Assembly (NCBI GenBank): GCA_016215085.1
Contig: JACRMD010000219.1
Coordinates: 1 to 21,797, forward strand
DNA length: 21,797 bases
Source: Solirubrobacterales bacterium
Lineage (GTDB): Bacteria; Actinomycetota; Thermoleophilia; Solirubrobacterales; Solirubrobacteraceae
Reading direction: 5' to 3'
In this document: piece by piece, positions 1 to 9,374 of the stretch
Layout of the letters: every line of letters begins with the position of its first letter
Numbering within the stretch: position 1 is the stretch's first letter
The notes under the pieces: generated by a model
What the model was told of the DNA's origin: nothing
Databases searched by the model: none
The model's input: only the letters and a program-made list of their open reading frames with translations
Translations under genes and position numbers: made by a program

Positions 1-471
1 CTCGAGGAGACGCTCGAGCTGCCCGCGTCCGCATCCGGGACACAGCTGGGCCGCGCGCTCGAGCTGCTGGTCGACCGGCTGCTCGCGCGGCGGGAGCGGC
101 GCGGCCGCACGCTGCGCGCGGTCGTTCTCGGCGCGCGGCTGGTCGAGGGCGGCACGTGGCGCGAGCGCGTGGTGTTCCGCGAGGCGCTGGCCGACCCGGC
201 GCGGATGCGGCTCGTGCTCGCGCAGCGGCTCGCGCTGCTCCCGGCGCCCGCGGAGACCCTGCGGCTGGCGGTCGAGCGCTTCGGCCCGCCGCACGCCGGC
301 GCGCGGGCGCTGTTCGACGACGGCCAGGCCGAGCGCACGGCGCGCCTGCGCGAGGCGGTCCGCCAGGCCCGCGCGGTCGCCGGCCCCGACGCGGCGCTGC
401 GCGTGCTGGACGTCGAGCCCGACTCGCGGATGCGCGAGCGCCGCACGGTGCTCGCGCCCTTCGAGGGGTGA
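1..471 (+). CDS. imuB: ImuB-like Y-family DNA polymerase, C-terminal part (5' end outside window)
   Basis: The frame is open from base 1 to the TGA at 469-471, giving the last 156 residues of a protein that begins outside the window. The visible part resembles the little-finger and tail of ImuB/DinB-type polymerases: an arginine-rich stretch (RRERRGRTLR), the phrase GGTWRERVVFREAL, then LAVERFGPP, and a tail with VEPDSRMRERR. Catalytic palm residues would lie upstream and cannot be checked. ImuB is known as a catalytically inactive hub that links the beta clamp to DnaE2 in the SOS mutasome. The call rests on this C-terminal likeness and on dnaE2 lying 2.6 kb downstream on the same strand; a true DinB (Pol IV) is the alternative. 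The next gene starts 4 bases after the stop, so the two are very probably co-transcribed. Confidence 0.75.
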   Translation, partial: LEETLELPASASGTQLGRALELLVDRLLARRERRGRTLRAVVLGARLVEGGTWRERVVFREALADPARMRLVLAQRLALLPAPAETLRLAVERFGPPHAGARALFDDGQAERTARLREAVRQARAVAGPDAALRVLDVEPDSRMRERRTVLAPFEG

Positions 472-475
472 GCGC

Positions 476-718
476 ATGAGCGGCCCGCGCCGCCTCAACC
501 TCCCGCTGCCGGCGACCGTGCGCGCCGACGAGCGTGGCCGGCCGCTGGCCGTCGACGGCCGCGCGATCGACGCCGTGCGCGAGTCATGGCTGGTCGAGGA
601 CCGCTGGTGGACCGACGATCCGCTGCGCCGCCGCTACTGGGAGGTCGTCACCACGCGCGGGGAGCTCGTCGTGGTCTTCCGGGAGCTGGGACGGGGCGGC
701 TGGTACCGGCAGCGGTGA
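476..718 (+). CDS. Small mutasome-cassette protein, DUF6504-like
   Basis: An 80-residue basic protein starts 4 bases after the imuB-like stop, with a GAGGGG Shine-Dalgarno (463-468) seven bases ahead of its ATG. The core reads VRESWLVEDRWWTDDPLRRRYWEVVT followed by a short strand-rich end (split here as VRESWLVEDRWW and RRYWEVV). The WLVEDRWW plus RRYWEVV pattern, with many Trp, Arg and acidic residues, recalls the small DUF6504 proteins found beside Y-family polymerase and dnaE2 genes in high-GC bacteria. The family assignment is from memory of that pattern and has not been searched. There is no signal peptide or membrane segment. Function is unknown; position suggests an accessory to translesion synthesis or at least SOS co-expression. 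Confidence 0.7.
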   Translation: MSGPRRLNLPLPATVRADERGRPLAVDGRAIDAVRESWLVEDRWWTDDPLRRRYWEVVTTRGELVVVFRELGRGGWYRQR

Positions 719-749
719 AGGTTTGGCCGGCCGTGGCGGCGTCAAGACC

Positions 750-1166
750 ATGGACATGCCTGCCAAGAAGGAGGACCTCCCGAGCACCCTCGAGCGGTCG
801 CCCAAGAAGGTCCAGGACACGTACGAGAAGACGCTCGACAGCGCCCACGAGCAGTACGACAGCGAGGAGCGCGCGCACCGCACCGCGTGGGCCGCGGTCA
901 AGCACGTCGCCGAGAAGCGCGGCGACCACTGGGAGGAGAAGGACGAGTACGGCCCCTCGGATGCCCAGGCCGCGCGCGGCGGGCGCTTCGCCCGCCAGCG
1001 GCCCGCCGAGACCGCCGGCGGCGTCAACGCCGGCAAGACCAAGAAGGAGCTCCTCGAGGACGCCCGCGAGGCGGGCATCGAGGGCCGGTCGAAGATGGAC
1101 AAGGGCGAGCTCGTCGAGGCGCTGCGCAAGCACAACGACCGCGAGACGGCGCGGGCGCGCAGCTAG
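750..1166 (+). CDS. chaB: ChaB-family protein with a C-terminal Rho-N-like segment
   Basis: A 138-residue protein. Residues about 6-66 match the ChaB pattern: DLPSTLERSPKKVQDTYEKT, then EERAHRTAWAAVKH and GDHWEEK. ChaB was named as a putative regulator of the ChaA cation antiporter, but its role in actinobacteria is not established and no chaA is seen here. Residues about 96-130 (KTKKELLEDAREAGIEG and KGELVEALRKHN) look like a Rho N-terminal/SAP-type helical motif that often binds nucleic acid, a common partner of ChaB in actinobacteria. Two in-frame ATGs at 750 and 756 could start the gene; family members often begin MPAKK, which would favour 756. No strong Shine-Dalgarno is seen before either. 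The gene lies 31 bases after the 80-aa gene, on the same strand. Confidence 0.85.
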   Translation: MDMPAKKEDLPSTLERSPKKVQDTYEKTLDSAHEQYDSEERAHRTAWAAVKHVAEKRGDHWEEKDEYGPSDAQAARGGRFARQRPAETAGGVNAGKTKKELLEDAREAGIEGRSKMDKGELVEALRKHNDRETARARS

Positions 1167-1285
1167 GGCGGCGGCGGACCCGCGAGACGGCGGCGCGCGA
1201 CCGGGCGCGCCGCTGCGCAGCGCCGCCGCAGTTCCGCAACATGTCGGTGTAGTCCCGTCACGCGCGCCGCGCGAGGGTCCGCGGC

Positions 1286-2638
1286 GTGCGCAGCGCCCGC
1301 GGCCAGTCGTCCCTCGAGTACCTCGGCCTCCTCGCCGTCGTCGCGACGCTGGTCGTCGCCGGCGCGGCGACCGCGGAGGGGGCGGCGATCGCGCGGCGCG
1401 TCAGCCGCGAGCTGGCGCGGGCCGTCTGCCTCGTCGGCCGCGGCGACTGCGCACGCGACCGCGAGCCGTGCGTGCTCAGCGCGCACGCCGACCACAAGGA
1501 GGGCCACATCACCGTGATGGTCTTCCGGGTCGGCGGTGGGCACGAGGTCCTCGTCGAGCGGCGGTCCGACGGCACCTACGCGGTGACCGACGTCGTGTCG
1601 GGCGAGGGCGGCCTCGACCTCGGCACCTCCCTGCGGGGCGGGGTCAGCATGAAGGGGTCGGCGCTTGCGCTCGGCGGCGAGGCGCGCGCGGCGATCCTCG
1701 GGCACGTCAGCAGGGGGCGGACGTGGGTCGTCGCCACCAGGCGGGACGCCGAGGCGCTGGTGGCGCGGCTGCCGCTCCACGGCCCGGCGGCGGACGAGAC
1801 CTACGGCGAGAAGGGCTGGTCGGTGCGCCTGGGCGCCGGGCTGTCGGCCGGCGACCTCGCCGGCGGGGGCGTGGAGATCGGGGCGGCGGACATCTACGGC
1901 ACGCGGCGGATCGCGGCGACCGGCCACGAGGTCATCTACGTCAAGGAGCGCCAGCAGTTCACCGCCGCGCTCGAGGCGGGGCTGGGACGGCTCGGGGGCG
2001 GCGGCGACGGCGGCAAGCGCGGTGGCACGCGGAGGCCGGCGGGCGGCGGGGACCCGGCCGCGGCCACGGGCGACGACGGTGGCACCGGCGCGAGCGCCCA
2101 CGTCGACGCCGACGCGCTGCGCGCGAGCCTCGGCTACGACGACCGGCGCGAAGCGGTCTACGGCATCGAGCGCGACCGGCAGGGCCGCCCGGTCAGCCTC
2201 TCGATCACGACCGTCGGCGAGTACGACGCGAGCGTCGACCTGCCCGGTCGCCTGCAGCCGATCGCGGGCCTGCTGGCCGCCGGCGCGCAGGGGCGGCGCG
2301 CCTACCAGCTCGAGCAGCGCCTCGACCTGACCGATCCCGAGAACCTCGCCGTCGCCGCCGCGGTCCTGCGCCAGATCACCTCGCCCCGGCCGAACTTCTC
2401 CACGGCCGTCTCGGTGTCCCGCGCACTGCAGCGCCGGCTCGACGTGGCGGGCACGGCCGAGGCTCGCACCTACGCCGTCGAGGAGGCGACCGACGCCGTC
2501 GACCTCGCGGGGCGCTTCGCGGGCGTGGGCGCGGGCGTCGGCGGTGCGCACACCGTCCGCGACACCCGCCTGCTGACCGCGACCTCGCGCGGCGTCGACG
2601 GCCAGTGGATCCGCCGTGAGGACTGCGTGGCGGCGTGA
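1286..2638 (+). CDS. Large hypothetical protein with a pilin-like (class III) N-terminus
   Basis: A 450-residue protein starting at GTG, preceded by GAGGG at 1272-1276. The N-terminus is basic, then G6 followed by QSSLEYLGLL and a hydrophobic segment to about residue 28. Cleavage after G6 would give a mature protein with Glu at +5 and Tyr at +6, as in Flp/TadE-type pilins handled by a prepilin peptidase. Three cysteines follow (C48, C55, C62, as AVCLVGRGDC and EPC). The middle is rich in short beta-like repeats with many Gly residues (about 80-240), then a Gly-rich linker (about 230-270), then a mixed region with helices to the end. Similar layouts, from memory, occur in actinobacterial surface or toxin-delivery proteins, but no toxin domain is recognisable here. 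Probably exported or membrane-tethered by the N-terminus; function unknown. Confidence 0.75.
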   Translation: MRSARGQSSLEYLGLLAVVATLVVAGAATAEGAAIARRVSRELARAVCLVGRGDCARDREPCVLSAHADHKEGHITVMVFRVGGGHEVLVERRSDGTYAVTDVVSGEGGLDLGTSLRGGVSMKGSALALGGEARAAILGHVSRGRTWVVATRRDAEALVARLPLHGPAADETYGEKGWSVRLGAGLSAGDLAGGGVEIGAADIYGTRRIAATGHEVIYVKERQQFTAALEAGLGRLGGGGDGGKRGGTRRPAGGGDPAAATGDDGGTGASAHVDADALRASLGYDDRREAVYGIERDRQGRPVSLSITTVGEYDASVDLPGRLQPIAGLLAAGAQGRRAYQLEQRLDLTDPENLAVAAAVLRQITSPRPNFSTAVSVSRALQRRLDVAGTAEARTYAVEEATDAVDLAGRFAGVGAGVGGAHTVRDTRLLTATSRGVDGQWIRREDCVAA

Positions 2639-2650
2639 TCGCCGGCCGCG

Positions 2651-2989
2651 GTGCTCGCCGGACCTCGGCCTGGCCGCGCGCGGCGCGCTGCACTGCTCGC
2701 CTTCCGCGTCACGGGCGGCGGGCGCGAGATCCGCGACTTCCGCGTCGACGTGCCGATGCTGTGCCCCGGCGTGGTCGCCGGGCAGTTCACGACCCAGATC
2801 GGCCGCGCGGCGGTGCGGCGCATCCGGATCGCGCCCGACGGCGGCTTCCTCGCGACGGCGACGTCCGGCGGCGACACCGCGATCCTCGTGCGCGGTCGGC
2901 TCGCGCGCGGGCGGGTGACCGGCGGGCGCGCGCAGCTGAGCGTCGGCACCTGCAGCGGCACCCACAGCTTCACCGCCGCCAGGCGATAG
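2651..2989 (+). CDS. Small secreted-type beta protein, probably missing its N-terminus
   Basis: A frame of 112 residues from GTG 2651 to TAG 2987-2989, 12 bases after the previous gene. From about residue 18 it reads FRVTGGGREIRDFRV, then a Cys in VPMLCPGV, GGFLATATSGG, RGRLARGRVTGG and a terminal GTCSGTHSFTAAR. This alternation of short strands with two cysteines resembles a small beta-sandwich family frequent in secreted proteins of actinobacteria (from memory, not searched). Those proteins normally carry a signal peptide and a first strand before the FRV segment. Here the first 17 residues are Arg/Pro/Ala-rich and look like out-of-context sequence, so the gene may be 5'-truncated or frameshifted, or the start is elsewhere. 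I am more sure that the 3' part is coding than that this start is right. Confidence 0.5.
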   Translation: MLAGPRPGRARRAALLAFRVTGGGREIRDFRVDVPMLCPGVVAGQFTTQIGRAAVRRIRIAPDGGFLATATSGGDTAILVRGRLARGRVTGGRAQLSVGTCSGTHSFTAARR

Positions 2990-3031
2990 CGCGGACACGG
3001 CGGCGCATACCGCCTCCATCCACCGGGCATG

Positions 3032-3044
3032 CGAACATGTGTTC

Positions 3045-3045
<1 letters not shown>
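3032..3045 (+). promoter_or_regulatory. LexA (SOS) box at the dnaE2 start
   Basis: The 14-mer CGAACATGTGTTCG has the GAAC-N4-GTTC form of Gram-positive and actinobacterial LexA operators. It is identical to the box in front of lexA at 8302-8315, and the identity runs two bases further (TG). Its last base is the first base of the preferred dnaE2 GTG at 3045, so bound LexA would sit on the transcription and translation start. Confidence 0.92.
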
Positions 3046-6734
<3,689 letters not shown>

Positions 6735-7313
6735 GGTGACGCGGGCGTGCTGTCTGCGGCGGTCGTGGCCCTCGACGCGGGGCCCGGGCGTACGGGTCTG
6801 CGGCGTTGCGCGACGCTCGCCACCGGCTCTCCGCCCGCGCTCCGTGGTCGGAGCCCCGGCGGCGCGGGCTGTTGTGACCGTGGGCGGCGAGCGCGCGCAG
6901 TGGCATCGGTTCCGCGCTTCGTGCTCCGCCCGGGTGACGACATCGCGCACCGCCGCGACACCGGCGCCGGGGCAACGTGGCGGAGCCCGGGGCGCGGGCG
7001 GGCGCTCGATCCGCGCCCGGCGGCGGGGCGCAGCGGGGGCTCGGCGGCCCGTGCGGCGCGGGGCCGGCCGGCGGCGATGCGCGATGTCGTCACTCGCCGC
7101 GGAGCCGAAGCGCGAGATCGATGTCAGCACGCCCGGGCGCCGACCCGAGTCCGCCCCTGTTCACCACGCCCGGTCGCCGACCACGCGAGCGCGCGCGCAG
7201 CGGCGGTGGCGAGCGTCGCGGCAGCGCCGCCAACCAGCACGGCCGCGCCCCGGTGGACCGGCGAGCGGCACCGAGGCGGGGCGATGGAGCTCCGGCCGGC
7301 GTCGACGCCGGCG
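6735..7313. other. 579-bp gene-free gap holding a long inverted repeat
   Basis: No frame here reads like a protein: translations on both strands are Arg/Ala/Pro/Gly-rich without any family pattern. The gap separates the dnaE2 stop from the convergent zinc-ribbon gene stop at 7314. Its main content is the inverted repeat with arms at 6800-6955 and 7072-7230. I see no tRNA, rRNA or transposase in it. Confidence 0.8.
6800..7230. repeat. Long imperfect inverted repeat, arms about 155 bp
   Basis: The left arm (6800-6955) aligns along its length with the reverse complement of the right arm (7072-7230), by eye roughly three-quarters identical with a few small gaps. Two perfect 16-bp blocks anchor it: GCGACGCTCGCCACCG at 6810-6825 pairs with 7204-7219, and GTGACGACATCGCGCA at 6934-6949 pairs with 7078-7093. 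Both blocks share the same symmetry centre within 2 bases. A GC-rich spacer of about 116 bp lies between the arms. There is no open frame, so this is a fold-back/MITE-like element or two inverted copies of a dispersed repeat. Transcribed, it would form one long hairpin and could end transcription from both sides. Confidence 0.8.
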
Positions 7314-7637
7314 CTAGGCCAGCGTCGAGCGGCAGGCCGTGCAGCGGCCGCCGACCGGCCCGGGCCCGGAGCCGTACCGCGGGGTCATCTCCCCGCCGCA
7401 GGCCGGGCACGGGACGGTGCGGTGGGCGGACAGGCCCTCCCAGACCCCGACGACCAGGTCGTCCAGGGTCGGCCCGCCGCCCGCATGGGCAAGCTGGTCG
7501 TCGCGCGGCGGCGCGGCCTCGGGCCGCGGCGCCGGGGTGCAGTCGGCCGGGCGGCGCGCGTCAGGGCCGCGGAAGCGGGCGCGCGTGCGCGGGTTGAGCT
7601 CGGCGTCGGCGAAGAGGGAGAGAGGGGCGGGGGGCAT
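7314..7637 (-). CDS. Small zinc-ribbon protein in an operon with lexA
   Basis: A 107-residue protein whose ATG (7637-7635) lies 2 bases after the lexA stop, so it is almost certainly translated from the lexA mRNA. The N-terminal half is Arg/Ala/Pro-rich and probably disordered. A middle helix reads LDDLVVGVWEGLSAH. The C-terminus carries a zinc-ribbon pattern, CPACGGEM and then CTAC about 20 residues later, ending a few residues after it. No enzyme motif, signal peptide or membrane segment is visible. The four cysteines suggest a structural zinc and possibly a nucleic-acid or protein contact. Co-transcription places it under LexA control, so it is a candidate uncharacterised SOS protein. I do not recognise a named family. 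Confidence 0.8.
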   Translation of the reverse strand: MPPAPLSLFADAELNPRTRARFRGPDARRPADCTPAPRPEAAPPRDDQLAHAGGGPTLDDLVVGVWEGLSAHRTVPCPACGGEMTPRYGSGPGPVGGRCTACRSTLA

Positions 7638-7639
7638 GG

Positions 7640-8284
7640 TCAGACGCTCCGGAAGAGCCCGACGACGCGGCCCAGGACGCGCACGTCCTTGCTGCGGATC
7701 GGCTCCATGGTCGTGTTCTCGGGCTGGAGGCGGATGTGGTCGCTCTCGCGGAAGAACCGCTTGACCGTCGCCTCCTCGCCCACGAGCGCGACGACGATGT
7801 CGCCGTCGGTGGCGTTCTCCTGGGGACGGACGACGACGTAGTCGCCCTCGAGGATGCCGGCGTCCTTCATCGACTCGCCGCGGATGCGCAGCACGTACTC
7901 GCCGGCCTCGCCGCCCGCGACGGGCGGGACCTCGACGTAGTCCTCGATGTTCTCCTCGGCCAGGATCGGCTGGCCGGCGGCGACCTGGCCGACGAGCGGG
8001 AGGCCCGAGGGCCGCACGAGCGAGCGGACGTTGTCCATCGCGTCCTCGACCGCGCTGCCGACCGCCGCGGAGGCCCGGTCCAGCAGCTCGATCGCGCGCG
8101 GCTTGGACGGGTCGCGCCGCAGGACGCCCAGCTTCTCGAGGTTGGCCAGGTGCGCGTGCACGGTCGACGACGAGGCGAGGCCCACGGCCTTGCCGATGTC
8201 GCGCACCGTCGGCGGGTAGCCGTACTTCGCGGAGTACTTCTTGATGAAGTCGAAGATCTCCTGCTGGCGCTTGGTCAGGTCCAT
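7640..8284 (-). CDS. lexA: LexA repressor
   Basis: A 214-residue SOS repressor. The N-terminal winged helix-turn-helix spans about residues 1-65 (TKRQQEIFDFI, PPTVRDIGKAVGLASSST, HLANLEKLGVLRR). The C-terminal S24 self-cleavage domain holds the scissile Ala-Gly at A103-G104 (LVGQVAAGQP), the nucleophile S138 (RIRGESMKDAG) and the general base K175 (EATVKRFF). All parts needed for RecA-stimulated autocleavage are present. The ATG at 8284 was chosen over upstream extension because TKRQQEI is the usual N-terminus and a GGAGGG Shine-Dalgarno (8294-8299) lies nine bases ahead. The gene has its own LexA box and promoter, so it is autoregulated. The zinc-ribbon gene follows after 2 bases. dnaE2, 1.5 kb away, has the same operator. 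Confidence 0.98.
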   Translation of the reverse strand: MDLTKRQQEIFDFIKKYSAKYGYPPTVRDIGKAVGLASSSTVHAHLANLEKLGVLRRDPSKPRAIELLDRASAAVGSAVEDAMDNVRSLVRPSGLPLVGQVAAGQPILAEENIEDYVEVPPVAGGEAGEYVLRIRGESMKDAGILEGDYVVVRPQENATDGDIVVALVGEEATVKRFFRESDHIRLQPENTTMEPIRSKDVRVLGRVVGLFRSV

Positions 8285-8301
8285 CGGGGCGTTCCCTCCG
8301 T

Positions 8302-8315
8302 CGAACATGTGTTCG
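8302..8315 (-). promoter_or_regulatory. LexA (SOS) box of lexA
   Basis: CGAACATGTGTTCG on the plus strand, identical to the dnaE2 box at 3032-3045. It lies two bases downstream of the lexA -10 element and covers the predicted transcription start, leaving room for the Shine-Dalgarno before the lexA ATG. LexA bound here would repress its own gene. Confidence 0.95.
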
Positions 8316-8317
8316 TG

Positions 8318-8346
8318 AAGGTAGCGGGGGCGTCCGACGGAATCAA
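8318..8346 (-). promoter_or_regulatory. lexA promoter
   Basis: On the minus strand a -35 TTGATT (8346-8341) is followed after exactly 17 bases by a -10 TACCTT (8323-8318), matching TTGAnn and TAnnnT. A start about seven bases on falls inside the LexA box. No experimental start is available. Confidence 0.65.
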
Positions 8347-8352
8347 GGTCGC

Positions 8353-8358
8353 TATGCT
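8353..8358 (+). promoter_or_regulatory. Candidate -10 element of tRNA-Leu
   Basis: TATGCT (TAnnnT form) lies 12 bases before the mature tRNA start. Any -35 would fall near 8330-8335, between the lexA -10 and -35 elements, so the two divergent promoters overlap. No good -35 match is seen. Confidence 0.4.
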
Positions 8359-8370
8359 CATCCACCCCGA

Positions 8371-8456
8371 GCGCCGATGGCGGAATTGGTAGACGCGCTA
8401 GGTTGAGGGCCTAGTGGGCTTCACGGCCCGTGGAGGTTCGAGTCCTCTTCGGCGCA
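8371..8456 (+). tRNA. tRNA-Leu (anticodon GAG)
   Basis: An 86-nt class II tRNA. The acceptor stem is GCGCCGA (8371-8377) paired with TCGGCGC (8449-8455), with A8456 as discriminator. The D-arm holds GGAATTGGTAGAC. The anticodon stem CTAGG/CCTAG encloses loop TTGAGGG with anticodon GAG at 8405-8407. A long variable arm (GGGCTTCACGGCCC) and the T-arm GGAGGTTCGAGTCCTCT follow. CCA is not encoded; the next bases are CTC. It would read CTC and CTT leucine codons. Confidence 0.97.
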
Positions 8457-8470
8457 CTCGGATCGAACGC

Positions 8471-8498
8471 CGAGGCCAGGCACGTGTGCCTGGCCTCG
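8471..8498. terminator. Perfect palindrome between tRNA-Leu and the convergent hydrolase gene
   Basis: Arms CGAGGCCAGGCAC (8471-8483) and GTGCCTGGCCTCG (8486-8498) form a near-perfect 13-bp stem; a real loop would use the inner bases. It begins 14 bases after the tRNA and lies before the stop of the convergent gene, so it can serve both strands. There is no run of T, as is common for terminators in high-GC genomes. Confidence 0.7.
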
Positions 8499-8522
8499 CT
8501 CGTTCCACACCCCGGGCGCTCC

Positions 8523-9317
8523 TCAGGCGACCAGCTCGCCGAGCGGCACCGGCGCCCCCGGCTCGACGACCAGCGACGCCACGCCGAGCTCGTCGCAGGC
8601 CGCCACGAACGCCTCCGCCGCGTCGTCGCGCGCCGCGTAGACCGGCGGCCCCTGGATCGCGCCGTAGTGCATCGGCACCGCGACCGCGGCCTGCAGCACG
8701 TGCGCCGCGACCGCCGCCTGCCGCGGCCCCATGCACGCCGGCAGCGTCGACGCCGGCTGCTTGTGCGGGAAGTCGCAGATCGGCTCGTTGACCGGCAGGA
8801 ACGCGGCATCCAACGGCCCGCGGCGCGCCCGCGCCTGCCACCAGAACCCGTGGAACAGCGTGTCCCCCGCGTGCAGGATGCGGCGGCCGCCCGCCTCGAC
8901 CACCCACTAGACCTGCGGGTCGCCGAACCCGTCGACCGCCGGCAGGGCGGTGACGGTGAACGGCCCGACCGTGACCGTCTCCCAGACGTCGACCACGCGC
9001 GCGTCGAGCGCCGCGAGCGCCTCCTCGGCCGGGTCGATCGCCGCCGTGAGCAGCCCCTCGGAGGCGATCGGCGCCGGCCGCAGCACGATGCCGCCCGGAG
9101 CGAGGCGCCGCGAGAGCGCGGCCACGTCGCAGTGGTCCTGGTGCAGGTGGGTGACGAGCGCGAGGTCGACCGGCCGCGACGGCGGCGGCAGCGGCTCACG
9201 GGCCGGCCCGACGTAGGCCTCCATGAAGCCCATGTCCTCGAACAGGTCGATGACGGCGGTGGACCCCTCGGCCTCGAGCTCGAGGCCGGCCCACCCCAGA
9301 CGGCGGATGTTCAGCAT
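8523..9317 (-). pseudogene. UlaG-like MBL-fold metal-dependent hydrolase, interrupted by an in-frame TAG
   Basis: The gene runs from ATG 9317 to the TGA at 8525-8523, 264 codons plus stop, in a single frame, but codon 137 (8909-8907) is TAG. Before it are the beta-lactamase-fold start (MLNIRRLGWAGLELE), a first Asp in VIDLFED and the metal motif THLHQDH (H57, H59, D61, H62). After it come RRILHAGDTLFHG with the bridging Asp and VPMHYG with a ligand His. Both halves are well preserved, so the stop looks recent, or is a base-call error; the surrounding codons GTC-TAG-TGG would become ordinary with one change (for example TCG). A second product could start at GTG 8903 but would lack the first metal motif. 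The family hydrolyses varied substrates such as lactones or phosphoesters; the substrate is unknown. It diverges from the TetR gene across a shared operator. Confidence 0.85.
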
Positions 9318-9325
9318 GGCGCGGC

Positions 9326-9331
9326 ACAATA
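9326..9331 (-). promoter_or_regulatory. Candidate -10 of the MBL-fold hydrolase gene (leaderless)
   Basis: TATTGT on the minus strand ends 8 bases before the ATG at 9317, a spacing that would put the transcription start at or next to the start codon. The palindromic operator begins two bases upstream and would block it. Confidence 0.5.
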
Positions 9332-9332
9332 G

Positions 9333-9346
9333 CGACCGATCGGTCG
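9333..9346. promoter_or_regulatory. Palindromic operator, probably for the adjacent TetR regulator
   Basis: CGACCGATCGGTCG is a perfect 14-bp palindrome, a size and symmetry typical of TetR-family operators. It lies between the divergent hydrolase and TetR genes and covers the expected -35 regions of both, so one bound dimer could repress both directions. Confidence 0.75.
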
Positions 9347-9361
9347 TATGCCAACTCACGC

Positions 9362-9367
9362 TAGGAT
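9362..9367 (+). promoter_or_regulatory. Candidate -10 of the TetR gene (leaderless)
   Basis: TAGGAT lies 7 bases before the chosen GTG at 9375. This spacing predicts transcription starting at the start codon and supports GTG 9375 rather than ATG 9348, which would fall between the -35 and -10 regions. Confidence 0.55.
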
Positions 9368-9374
9368 CTCCGGC

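Noticed and set aside
586..2619. A 677-codon plus-strand frame across the 80-aa, chaB and pilin-like genes
   Set aside because: Arg/Pro/Gly-rich translation without motifs; the real genes lie in other frames with start signals and family patterns.
1163..3019. A 618-codon minus-strand frame
   Set aside because: Antisense shadow of the pilin-like gene; composition and lack of motifs argue against coding.
6736..7841. Several overlapping frames in the gap after dnaE2 and across lexA
   Set aside because: They share no protein-like pattern, and the gap is explained by the inverted repeat; those over lexA are antisense.
8371..8456. tRNA-Leu as an integration (att) site
   Set aside because: No integrase gene and no repeated copy of the tRNA 3' end was noticed in the window.
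8463..8505. A further LexA-like box near TCGAACG ... CTCGTTC
   Set aside because: The half-sites are about 30 bases apart and flank the terminator stem, so they are not a LexA operator.
8411..9332. Frames on both strands running through the tRNA-Leu gene
   Set aside because: They read through a well-formed tRNA and its terminator; coincidental in high-GC sequence.
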